A DNA stretch of 15,314 bases from Methanobacteriota archaeon. Lineage in GTDB: Archaea; Thermoplasmatota; Poseidoniia; Poseidoniales; SP79. The DNA lies in contig PAZI01000030.1 in the NCBI GenBank assembly GCA_002715545.1, positions 1-15,314 on the forward strand, read 5' to 3'. The position numbers and the translations under genes were made by a program. Positions within the stretch are counted from its first letter, which is position 1, and every line of letters starts with the position of its first letter. The notes beneath the pieces are model-generated. The model did no database searches and had not been told where the DNA came from. It saw nothing but the letters and a program-made list of their open reading frames with translations. This document shows, piece by piece, positions 10,401-15,314 of the stretch.

Positions 10401-13400
10401 TTCAGTTCTGCGAGTCCATAACTAACAAAGCCATTGTAAGACCTGAAGCCCCCTCCAATCAGGATCCTTCCATCCCTCCTGACTTCTATCGATGTCACCG
10501 TATCATCAGCACCTGTGCCAGTCTCAAACTGTCTATCCACACTACCATCAACGTACAATCTACCGATACGGTTTAAAGGAAAACTGTTGAAGGAGGTGAA
10601 ATCACCACCGATCAAAACCTTGCCGTCAGCCTGAGCTGCAACAGCATGAACTTGATTGTTGGCGCCGGGATCAAAGTTGTAGGGCGGTTCAGTGTCAAAC
10701 TGGGAGTGTGGGTTAAAATTGCGGTCATATGCCCCAGCCGCGGTTTCACCCCGTTTCGGGTCATTAATAATACTAACCTTTTTGACCCCATCGTCATCCA
10801 CCGTAATATTTTTAGACTTTAAATCACCGTCCGCAACAATCGTGACTTGGGCAACCTGAGGATAATCAAGAGGCCATCTGCCTATTTCGGCGCAAAGGTC
10901 CTTCGGGTAGAGATAAACAAAAAAGTCCTGATTGAAATCAATCTCGTCGTTATTAATCAAAGGAATCCGAATTATCGAAAGGCCTGCTGATAGTGTCCCG
11001 CCGAGGGGAACAAAGTCACCATCTGGAAACGGATCTATATTGGCACTCTCGGGTGTTTCATTTGTAGGCCAAATAACCCCATTCCACTTCCAATACCAAG
11101 GTTTCGCATAATCAGAACCAGCCACAAGATCCCTGTCAAAACTGGTCATATAAGGAGTCTGAATAAAACCAGGGTTTACCATGTTTTCTGCTGGGCCAGG
11201 GCCATCTGGGAAAGGCGGCCCAGCGCCTGTTTCATTATTTCCGCTCCAGTCATGTGTCCCTACAGCCCAATCAAGTGTTCTTCTAGGGAGAGCCATCCAA
11301 TAAGCATCGCAATCTGATAGACCACTACTAACATAAACCAAGGCTTCACCCTGCGATTCCCGGACCCGATGATATTTGCGGAGGAAGTGGTAGCCATCAT
11401 AATCTGTCTCATCGTAATCTGTGACATTAGTCTGGTAGGTGTTATAGAAAGGCTGTCTTTCAACGATGATTGTTGCCGTGATTTCACCAGACGGTTGCCA
11501 GTTTTCATTCTTGAACTGGGGCTTGATGTAATCCGGCTCACCCTCATCCTTCCTTATGTTGAACAAGTTTAGAGTAAATGGCGCCTCATTAAATGTAGTA
11601 ATACTCGACTCAAATTCGTTAAAATCAAAATTGGTCCACACTCCAAAAGGCAGAATTGGAATCACAATATAAGCGTAGGTTTGCCCCTCCTCCATGACCA
11701 GTGTGCCCGACTGCGAAATGTAATGCTCTCCTGCCCTTCCCAAGCCATCTTGTGTTGCGTAATCCATCTTGATCCGACCATGAGATCCCTCCATCCTGGT
11801 AATCGTGACCCGGATCCCGGGGTCATCTCCCATGATCAAGCCATCCTGTGGATTTTCCTCGTCCACTGCGATCGAGTTACCCGAATACCAGCGATTGAGG
11901 TAAAATCCCTCCGACTCGGTAACGTAGTATTTATTATCCCTTCGATTAGTGCCTGAAATTAAGCCATCATCATCCAGTTCGTTCCACCGAGTGAACATAA
12001 CGGTCCCGGCTTCTCGATCCAGAATACTTATGACTGCTTCTGATTGATCCCCCAGCTTTGCCCCTTTCGATTCATAAAGTTCGATACCAAATCGCTCAGT
12101 ACTTTCCTGATCAAAGTCATCAATTATCTTCAATGTGACAGTTTTTTCGTCCTCACCTGGCTTAAATAACAACTCTCCCTCCATTGATTCGTAATCAGGA
12201 GAATCTCCTTCACTGACAGCGTTTAAGTCAATGGTCCTATATTTTACGGATGTGCTGTCTTCCAAACCTCCGATCCTTCTCACCTTTAGCTCCAATTGCT
12301 TCTCTGTTTCATCAAGATGATAACGATTGTACTCGAACGCAATCCGGGTCCTTGCCAGATCCTTGTCGCTATCATCAATAAGCAACTCCACAGATTTTGA
12401 ACCCAATAAAAGCGCTGAGCCTTCGGGTTTTGCATCCTTGAGGTGAACCAAGATGCTCTCTACACCCTCATGTTTGAAATCGTCTATGATCGGAATCGAA
12501 ACTGTCTTTTGTATTTCACCGGCATTAAATGAAATTGTCCCGAACACATCCTCGTAGTCCTGTCCCGGCGGTTCAGAACGAGCTGTACCAGGTTCTGTAT
12601 AGTAATCGACTCTTACAACCCTGTTGGTAGCACCTGTCCTGAATAAACTGAAATTGGCCACTTTTTCCTGATTCGATTCATCAACCATATAATCGAATTT
12701 GAGACCGGTTTCATAAACCCTGTCGAAACGTATCGCACTGTCATTGTTTTCGATGATTAAATCGGCAATCGATTGAGGCCCTGCTCCCAGCTCCTCAAAA
12801 TCATCAAGAACCATTGTCAATAATTCGTCTGGCTCATCTGCAAAAAGATCGTCAATTATGTAAATAATTAAATCATCACCATCTGCACTTCTGCTTAGTT
12901 TCTCAAGATCATCGATTTCTGAAATATCAGAAATTGAAATAATCCTGATATCCTTGAAAACCTCACCAACACCAAACTCAATCGACATAAAATCACTTTC
13001 CTCTTGCGATGAAAAACCGACGTAATCGTATACCAAATAAGGATTCCCACCCGGAATCCACTTGGTGGCACTGTTGGTTTGGATTCTCAATCTGCACCTA
13101 CCATTGGTTGTTAGCCCCAATTGGCGCTTGAGTGTGATCTTTAGACCGTTTTCATTCTCTGCAAACAAAACTTTTGGAGATACGAACGATACTAGTCCCC
13201 CTCCATAATTGATCCCCCCATATACCTTCGCTAAATATGGACTGACCAGATTATTGTAGGATGAGAAATCACCTCCGATTATTATTCTATAATCATCCTG
13301 AATGGCCAGAGTGCGGATGACATTGTCAGCCCCTAGTTCAAAATTAATAGTGGGATCCAAGACTCCATCGACGGTCAATCGGGCTATTCGGTTCCTACTC

Positions 13401-15314
13401 CTTCCATTTATCTGGGTAAAATCACCCACCAAAACCAATTTTCCATCTGGTTGCAGCTCGGCATCAAGAACCTGCCCATTCATGAATTGAGAACCGGAAC
13501 TTTCATTCGAGTTATAAGCTAGATAATCTTTCGCCCCTGCTTTTCCATCTGCTATTGCTACCGCTGCTTTAAGCTCCTTCAATTTTTCGACTGCTCCCTT
13601 GAGCTCAATATCAGCATTGGCTGCAACTGCAGAGGCGTTGGCTTCATTACTTAAAGCATTATCAAGCCCAACCTTAAGCAAATCAAACTCACTGGCCGCA
13701 CTTTCCGCAACGGTCTTGGCCTCCGCTGCCGCTGCGATATCCTCTGGAGTAGCACCCTCAGCCAATGCCTTGGCATCCGCCAACGCCAAAGCTTGATTCG
13801 CCTGATCCAGAGCAACCCTACCTGCTTCCAATTTCTCGTTGGCAACACCTACGGCATCCAACGCTTCATCAAACTTCAAATTTGCCGAATCTAGCTCTGC
13901 CTGAAGTATTGCCAATTGACCTTCAGCGACCTGCATGGCTTCCCTTGCCTCATCAGCAGCCAATACATCCTCAACAGAGGCTCCGGTTATCAGCTCGCCT
14001 GTAGGACTAATTTTGATGATATTCTTATAAGAACGCCCATTTCCGGTATTGATAGTAAAATCGCCCACAAGAATTAGATTTCCATCGGGATGCAATAACA
14101 CTTCTGTAACATGCCCGTCATTGAATTTCTCCTTCTGATAAATGGAAGAGAAATTATCTGTAAACAGTTGGTTAACTTTTCCATCGGTATCAATCCTCGC
14201 CACTTTCTGTGCGAATTCGTTATTAGCAAATTGCTCAAAATCTCCCCCGATAATCAGCGAACCATCATCCAACTCAGCCGCACTAAAAACAGCTCCTGCA
14301 CTTCCAATCTGCTCACTCCAAGAAGTCACATCCTGTGCATCAGAACCCAAGACAACAAGACCTCTCCTGGCTTTGCCCTTGTAACTCTGAAATTCCCCAG
14401 CAACGAGAAGTCCTCCACCAGCTAGAGGTACAATAGAATGGGCAACACCATCGAAACCAGAACCAGGATCAAACGAATCATTCAAATAACCATCACTATT
14501 TATTTTAGCAATTCGGTTTCTGACTGTCCCTCCCACTTCGGTAAAATCACCCACAACTATTATTGAACCATCTAACATTGGGAAAATATCCTTTATGAGA
14601 CCATTGGTTCCGCCCTCCACATTAAACTCACTATCTAATTCCCCCTTGTCACTAAGCTTGGCAATTCCCTTTCGGAGTATCCCATTAATCACTGTAAATT
14701 CACCCGAGAGCAACAGATTGTTATCAACGTCTCGTTTAATCACCTCAATCGGACCGTTCACCTTGATTCCAATTCCGGTATCAAAAAATGTATCTATACT
14801 TCCAGCTGGAACATTTACAGTTTCATCATCAACTATGTTGATCTTGGCCTGTGAAGGGGAACCGATAACCGCTCCCAAGGTTGGGTTACTAAGTGTAAGA
14901 TTGAAAAACTCAGTATTTTCAGTAGCAAAATCATCCAGAATTTTAACGGTTAAAGATTGTCCGTTTTGCCCATCCTCAAAATAGAGTGTCCCGCTTGAAA
15001 TAACATAGTCAGGAAAATCGCCTACGGAAGAAGCAGTTCCGTCACTCAGCGAATAATCAACCTGTATATTTCCCTTTGCGCCGCCCAACCTCTCAACATA
15101 AACCGTCAACTGAGCACCGTTCTCATTCAAATAGTAATTAGACTCGCCAAGGACAACCTCTCCCGCATCGTCATCGTCTTCTACTGAAACGATTATCTCG
15201 CTCCTTTCGCCAAGTATTACATTCGTAGGATTGGCCAAGACAACCTTAAATGACTCCAACCCCTCCACATCATTATTATCAATAATTGGAATTCGTATCT
15301 GCTTTTCCTCAACA
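4415..15314 (-). CDS. Giant surface protein with Calx-beta domains and four delta-60 propellers (5' end outside window)
   Basis: One uninterrupted frame gives 3632 visible residues and ends in TAA at 4415-4417. It is still open at the right edge: the first visible codons encode VEEKQIRIPIIDNNDVEG, the tail of a Calx-beta domain. The GTG at 15268 is therefore internal, and the true start and any signal peptide lie outside. Domain order: two Calx-beta (first cut), propeller 1, about five Calx-beta-like, propeller 2, four Calx-beta, propeller 3, three Calx-beta, propeller 4, C-terminal domain. Calx-beta units are recognised by endings such as IVDDE, IIDND or IVDDD and by 'E..E.F.l.L' strands; acidic loops in this family bind calcium. 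Propeller repeats read 'DGkiiiGGDFt.fNg...nRIArLn.DGslD.sF..G'. I see only three cysteines, which fits an exported protein. Known family members are surface or secreted proteins; adhesion or scaffolding is inferred. No catalytic domain is recognised. The gene ends 115 bases before the next same-strand gene. Confidence 0.93.
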   Translation of the reverse strand, partial: VEEKQIRIPIIDNNDVEGLESFKVVLANPTNVILGERSEIIVSVEDDDDAGEVVLGESNYYLNENGAQLTVYVERLGGAKGNIQVDYSLSDGTASSVGDFPDYVISSGTLYFEDGQNGQSLTVKILDDFATENTEFFNLTLSNPTLGAVIGSPSQAKINIVDDETVNVPAGSIDTFFDTGIGIKVNGPIEVIKRDVDNNLLLSGEFTVINGILRKGIAKLSDKGELDSEFNVEGGTNGLIKDIFPMLDGSIIVVGDFTEVGGTVRNRIAKINSDGYLNDSFDPGSGFDGVAHSIVPLAGGGLLVAGEFQSYKGKARRGLVVLGSDAQDVTSWSEQIGSAGAVFSAAELDDGSLIIGGDFEQFANNEFAQKVARIDTDGKVNQLFTDNFSSIYQKEKFNDGHVTEVLLHPDGNLILVGDFTINTGNGRSYKNIIKISPTGELITGASVEDVLAADEAREAMQVAEGQLAILQAELDSANLKFDEALDAVGVANEKLEAGRVALDQANQALALADAKALAEGATPEDIAAAAEAKTVAESAASEFDLLKVGLDNALSNEANASAVAANADIELKGAVEKLKELKAAVAIADGKAGAKDYLAYNSNESSGSQFMNGQVLDAELQPDGKLVLVGDFTQINGRSRNRIARLTVDGVLDPTINFELGADNVIRTLAIQDDYRIIIGGDFSSYNNLVSPYLAKVYGGINYGGGLVSFVSPKVLFAENENGLKITLKRQLGLTTNGRCRLRIQTNSATKWIPGGNPYLVYDYVGFSSQEESDFMSIEFGVGEVFKDIRIISISDISEIDDLEKLSRSADGDDLIIYIIDDLFADEPDELLTMVLDDFEELGAGPQSIADLIIENNDSAIRFDRVYETGLKFDYMVDESNQEKVANFSLFRTGATNRVVRVDYYTEPGTARSEPPGQDYEDVFGTISFNAGEIQKTVSIPIIDDFKHEGVESILVHLKDAKPEGSALLLGSKSVELLIDDSDKDLARTRIAFEYNRYHLDETEKQLELKVRRIGGLEDSTSVKYRTIDLNAVSEGDSPDYESMEGELLFKPGEDEKTVTLKIIDDFDQESTERFGIELYESKGAKLGDQSEAVISILDREAGTVMFTRWNELDDDGLISGTNRRDNKYYVTESEGFYLNRWYSGNSIAVDEENPQDGLIMGDDPGIRVTITRMEGSHGRIKMDYATQDGLGRAGEHYISQSGTLVMEEGQTYAYIVIPILPFGVWTNFDFNEFESSITTFNEAPFTLNLFNIRKDEGEPDYIKPQFKNENWQPSGEITATIIVERQPFYNTYQTNVTDYDETDYDGYHFLRKYHRVRESQGEALVYVSSGLSDCDAYWMALPRRTLDWAVGTHDWSGNNETGAGPPFPDGPGPAENMVNPGFIQTPYMTSFDRDLVAGSDYAKPWYWKWNGVIWPTNETPESANIDPFPDGDFVPLGGTLSAGLSIIRIPLINNDEIDFNQDFFVYLYPKDLCAEIGRWPLDYPQVAQVTIVADGDLKSKNITVDDDGVKKVSIINDPKRGETAAGAYDRNFNPHSQFDTEPPYNFDPGANNQVHAVAAQADGKVLIGGDFTSFNSFPLNRIGRLYVDGSVDRQFETGTGADDTVTSIEVRRDGRILIGGGFRSYNGFVSYGLAELNNDGSINTEFDVGAGFNGTVRNIRVMEDDKLLIGGDFTSYNNTNAVYMARLHSDGKIDHLFAPKKVPNGAVNALDYDEDGSVVAVGEFNMVGDLTRNFIVKYKSDGRVDPDFESVEGANGIIHDVIVQPDGKIIIAGDFTRINFVERNRIARLNPNGTVDRSFNPGEGFDSTVYTILLDTDTSRRVYDADGNPGGGAPIKNPDYMKIYAGGLFHEFDEVRRYGLARLKPNGMLDTSFMDNSFNQFAGIPRSAAQDPRSFIQGMSLTGDKDLYISGSFKQVGGGYNNFQKSPQNNVTRIVGNRYGHYPVGGGFFVDSGLTRGPGSIGFESEFYGADEFIKSHFIKLKREGGNLGAASVMAGMINPSDLSGAASENVDYDKDIQEIIYPTLWPSSSFTSMYKGGWQVSDAFSGVNNLGHKQDDVMERLPDGSLATKFTGSRYFTDLNEWFVHINDDALIEGNERIELSLYRPKSRLTLGGANMASGFALGRRTAYLTAIDDDFNHGTIRMVQSEYFTDEGRRQVRVDLERVAGSNGQVSVQLHARDLTDQEVNNLKFSKANGSSILSDYLPRVIDVTFEPEEDFKSVPITINNDTVKEGDEAFIVELDRPKGGAVIDGPFSNSSALVIIVDDDYEAGVLSLTSDHFTINEGAGVYEMPVRRVGGTQGRVQLDYIIQLVSDGDDPVAKSMKGTLVWANQDSENKSILFEVPDDELVQPDKTFELTLQNPQGTEQKQPRLGVKSADLLILDDDKFGELAFASPDYFVTENGGEFVVSVLRREGLAESVTVDYEVVEGSAKAGQDFVPVSGTLHFEPGQPSATFNVAILNGTELKDQNETVILKLTDPKPLHDFKRRTLLGTPNVAVLNIIDDELNNVPPGTGDTSFNQGAATDDFVDTVVIQDDGKFIIGGEFTNVNGLNRSRIARLNQDGQIDGSYNLGNGFDGPVRVVKIDDDGKALVAGYFNNFNGVSRNGIARLNADGVLDETFNPGGGPDNPVTDLALYPDGRIIIVGDFTTYNGLNMVRVARLFPNGDLDKSFDPGIGPDFTVNSVDILANGQLVVGGDFNLFDLKPREGIALLDSSGKLIEDFVVGEGFDGSVKKVVAQPDLSIIAAGLFTSYQDQSINRVTRVKIDGSLDEGFDIGSGANAGIYEVVLQPDGKILLGGDFSIFNGLNKNAIVRLNTDGSVDPTINFGTGANGSVLAIALRTDYKMILGGGFTMFNSEPKEHIVQVHGGIIRTPGRLQFDFPEYAVNEKGTNATVRVVRTGGLIGEISANFSTVEGDAINSAISGLDYQPLLTRVDFPEGEAIQNLTIEILDDIEIEPDEVVELQLDDFQENTEGLQSKAELIITSNDSSIGFGQPLYSITEGQDGSLARIEIQRIGSLLGELEMSFLTATNGTAQASADFITVSNKVHFADFETSKFVTVPILDDDKIEPIESVVLLITNLVGNAFIQSDESKLNIIDNDFATGEFSFEYPTFKAMENANFATLGVVRTNGFTGIVEIEYELSDLTAVLGKDYSTESGKIVFSDGDFVQYMDIPILDDKIDEGAEAFKVRLIKATGDAKITPPNFANVIIVDDESEDFISAISGKGANGPVYSIQSDNNGFLVGGDYTEINGVQTGRLSYFQDNGVVSGFLSEDFGLNNAVYAIEYGYNGIFAGGLFNFSGDTPVNHLAKFDFAGHLDSSFKASNKLNSTVYDIQKWGSHLFVGGAFGVAKLLLDGGLDESFKPDAINGAVYSLDVTDEGVYLAGDFQGGANDGLKNIARITHDGAVDHSFDLSAYPDAPVYSVLARDDSVLIGGAFVTVNGISSRRIAALNRDGSIDETFNVGTGFNNVVRDIVLRADKKMVVSGGFTKWSGQSANRIVLLSPEGALVSDRYNQLNLNGTIYTTSEVPGKLFAFGGAFEEQKDSPYTALGVVEALTSPLPPELFINYDIENGQVLILGESFRRYQIQSSLDLVNWSKLADEKSDSKGSVEFDIDVMRFKSQYFRAIMSEQ
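4418..4645 (-). other. C-terminal domain of the giant protein
   Basis: The last 76 residues, after SPLPPEL, contain QVLILGESFRRYQIQSS, LDLVNWSKLADE and a final SQYFRAIMSEQ. This matches the small beta-rich C-terminal unit ('y.lqSStDLvnWt ... ffR') that I recall at the ends of many secreted Verrucomicrobiota proteins. It may be a surface-anchoring or export-related terminus; that role is inferred. Confidence 0.6.
4645..5655 (-). repeat. Propeller 4: seven degenerate delta-60-like repeats
   Basis: Cores: GGDYTEINGVQTGRLSYF, AGGLFNFSGDTPVNHLAKF, GGAFGVAKLL (shortened), AGDFQGGANDGLKNIARI, GGAFVTVNGISSRRIAAL, SGGFTKWSGQSANRIVLL, FGGAFEEQKDSPYTALGVV. The 'DG' turn before each core is often replaced, and repeat 3 lacks most of the loop between the GGAF strand and the next strand. 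It is still seven units, so a full propeller is expected. Confidence 0.78.
5656..6706 (-). repeat. Three Calx-beta domains between propellers 3 and 4
   Basis: Unit one (about 6348-6706) has YAVNEKGTNATVRVVRTGG, EILDDIEIEPDEVVELQLDD and ELIITSNDSS. Unit two (about 6000-6347) has YSITEGQDGSLARIEIQRIG, VPILDDDKIEPIESVVLLIT and NIIDNDFATG. Unit three (about 5656-5999) has IEYELSDLTAVLGKDYSTES, IPILDDKIDEGAEAFKVRLI and IIVDDES. Spacing is regular and the acidic closing loops are intact. Confidence 0.85.
6707..7788 (-). repeat. Propeller 3: seven delta-60 repeats
   Basis: This is the most regular copy. Cores: GGEFTNVNGLNRSRIARL, AGYFNNFNGVSRNGIARL, VGDFTTYNGLNMVRVARL, GGDFNLFDLKPREGIALL, AGLFTSYQDQSINRVTRV, GGDFSIFNGLNKNAIVRL, GGGFTMFNSEPKEHIVQV. 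It opens VPPGTGDTSFNQGA, parallel to propeller 1's VPAGSIDTFFDTGI, and closes VHGG, parallel to VYGG. Confidence 0.9.
7790..9489 (-). repeat. Four Calx-beta domains between propellers 2 and 3
   Basis: Unit one (about 8893-9489) is enlarged, with IGFESEFYGADEFIKSHFIK, HINDDALIEGNERIELSLYR and a closing TAIDDDFNHG. Unit two (about 8500-8892) has EYFTDEGRRQVRVDLERVAG, ITINNDTVKEGDEAFIVELD and IIVDDDYEAG. Unit three (about 8148-8499) has DHFTINEGAGVYEMPVRRVG and closes LLILDDDKFG. Unit four (about 7790-8147) has DYFVTENGGEFVVSVLRREG, VDYEVVEGSAKAGQDFVPV and NIIDDELNN. The last three are textbook Calx-beta spacing. Confidence 0.84.
9490..10738 (-). repeat. Propeller 2: seven delta-60 repeats
   Basis: Repeat cores in order: GGDFTSFNSFPLNRIGRL, GGGFRSYNGFVSYGLAEL, GGDFTSYNNTNAVYMARL, VGEFNMVGDLTRNFIVKY, AGDFTRINFVERNRIARL, AGGLFHEFDEVRRYGLARL, SGSFKQVGGGYNNFQKSP. 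Repeat 6 carries an inserted loop (DADGNPGGGAPIKNPDYMK), and repeat 7 has an extended loop before NNVTRIV. It opens with two strand-like copies of 'F(D/N)P' (DRNFNPHSQFDTEPPYNFDP) instead of the usual one. Confidence 0.85.
10740..12007 (-). repeat. Two divergent Calx-beta-like domains with long aromatic-rich insertions
   Basis: The first (about 11440-12007) keeps ITRMEGSHGRIKMDYATQDG, HYISQSGTLVMEEGQTYAYI and a final TATIIVERQ, but has added N-terminal and internal loops. The second (about 10750-11370) keeps YHRVRESQGEALVYVSSG, FVPLGGTLSAGLSIIRIPLI and NDEIDFNQDFFVYLYP. Between them lies a loop rich in Trp, Tyr, Pro and Gly (about 11010-11330: DCDAYWMALPRRTLDWAVG, KPWYWKWNGVIWP). Two of the three visible cysteines lie in the second domain. 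The domain assignment is weaker here than elsewhere. Confidence 0.6.
12008..13214 (-). repeat. Three Calx-beta domains between propellers 1 and 2 (first part)
   Basis: Unit one (about 12740-13214) starts VSFVSPKVLFAENENG and ends ADLIIENNDS. It carries an extended middle and one of the three visible cysteines (GRCRLR). Unit two (about 12358-12739) includes VRVDYYTEPGTARSEPPGQD, VSIPIIDDFKHEGVESILV and ends ELLIDDSD. Unit three (about 12008-12357) includes YRTIDLNAVSEGDSPDYESM, VTLKIIDDFDQESTERFGIE and ends ISILDREAG. All keep the 'IIDDF..E..E' strand typical of the family. Confidence 0.8.
13215..14815 (-). repeat. Propeller 1: seven delta-60 repeats, interrupted by a helical insert
   Basis: Seven repeat cores occur in order: SGEFTVINGILRKGIAKL, VGDFTEVGGTVRNRIAKI, AGEFQSYKGKARRGLVVL, GGDFEQFANNEFAQKVARI, VGDFTINTGNGRSYKNIIKI, then after the insert VGDFTQINGRSRNRIARL and GGDFSSYNNLVSPYLAKV. 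It opens with VPAGSIDTFFDTGIG, which would supply the first outer strand, and closes with VYGG. Seven repeats are what one closed seven-bladed propeller would need. Confidence 0.85.
13520..13981 (-). other. 154-residue alpha-helical (coiled-coil-like) insert inside propeller 1
   Basis: The stretch from ASVEDVLAADEAREAMQVAE to AIADGKAGAKDYL is rich in Ala, Glu, Leu, Lys and Asp. It lacks the Gly/Val/Phe pattern of the surrounding beta repeats and has almost no helix breakers except EGATPEDI (about 13742-13759), which falls at its exact middle. This suggests two helices of about 75 residues folded as an antiparallel hairpin. It sits where the loop 'DxxFxxGxG' between blades 5 and 6 would be expected. 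No direct repeats flank it that I can see. Confidence 0.82.
14822..15314 (-). repeat. Calx-beta domains at the right edge (first incomplete)
   Basis: The first unit is cut by the window. It shows IRIPIIDNNDVEGLESFKVVL and ends VSVEDDDD. The second (about 14822-15170) is complete: VVLGESNYYLNENGAQLTVY, VERLGGAKGNIQVDY, SDGTASSVGDFPDYVISSGT, LTVKILDDFATENTEFFNLT and a closing KINIVDDE. Acidic closing loops fit calcium binding. They lead directly into propeller 1. Confidence 0.85.

Noticed and set aside
15266..15268. GTG at 15268 as the start of the giant gene
   Set aside because: The frame continues open to the right edge, and the upstream codons encode the conserved Calx-beta strand IRIPIIDNND, so the GTG is internal.

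Overview
The window is almost entirely filled by two very large minus-strand genes, both running off the window edges, so both proteins are incomplete here. Nothing on the plus strand looks like a gene, and I see no tRNA, rRNA, CRISPR array or insertion sequence. The organism looks like a Gram-negative bacterium of the Verrucomicrobiota (or a close PVC relative). The reasons are giant, nearly cysteine-free secreted proteins made of Calx-beta and delta-60 (DUF5122-type) propeller repeats, a C-terminal domain of the 'QSSxDLxNW...YFR' type common in that phylum, and a metalloprotease-PKD-Calx-beta architecture I associate with the same group. This assignment rests on family memory, not on a search.

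Right part, 4415-15314: one reading frame of 3632 visible codons, open at its 5' side (right edge). Read N to C, the protein is: end of one Calx-beta domain and a second complete one; propeller 1 (seven repeats, with a 154-residue helical insert between repeats 5 and 6); about five Calx-beta-like domains, the last two carrying long aromatic-rich insertions; propeller 2 (seven repeats); four Calx-beta domains; propeller 3 (seven repeats); three Calx-beta domains; propeller 4 (seven degenerate repeats); and a C-terminal domain. It is most likely a surface or secreted adhesin or scaffold of extreme length.

Gap, 4300-4414: 115 bases with no convincing terminator or promoter, so co-transcription is possible.

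Left part, 1-4299: a second reading frame of 1433 visible codons, starting at ATG 4299 and still open at the left edge. It has an N-terminal hydrophobic export segment, a prodomain-like region, a metzincin-type (M6/M11-like) protease fold in which the HExxHxxGxxH zinc site has been replaced, a PKD domain, a carboxypeptidase-regulatory-like domain, four Calx-beta domains and the start of a fifth. The fifth runs into a 12-bp tandem repeat encoding (DGGG)n at the window edge.

The main point of interest is the pairing of a giant four-propeller Calx-beta protein with a downstream, apparently catalytically dead metalloprotease-like protein that shares Calx-beta modules. Their working together is an inference from adjacency and shared domains only.
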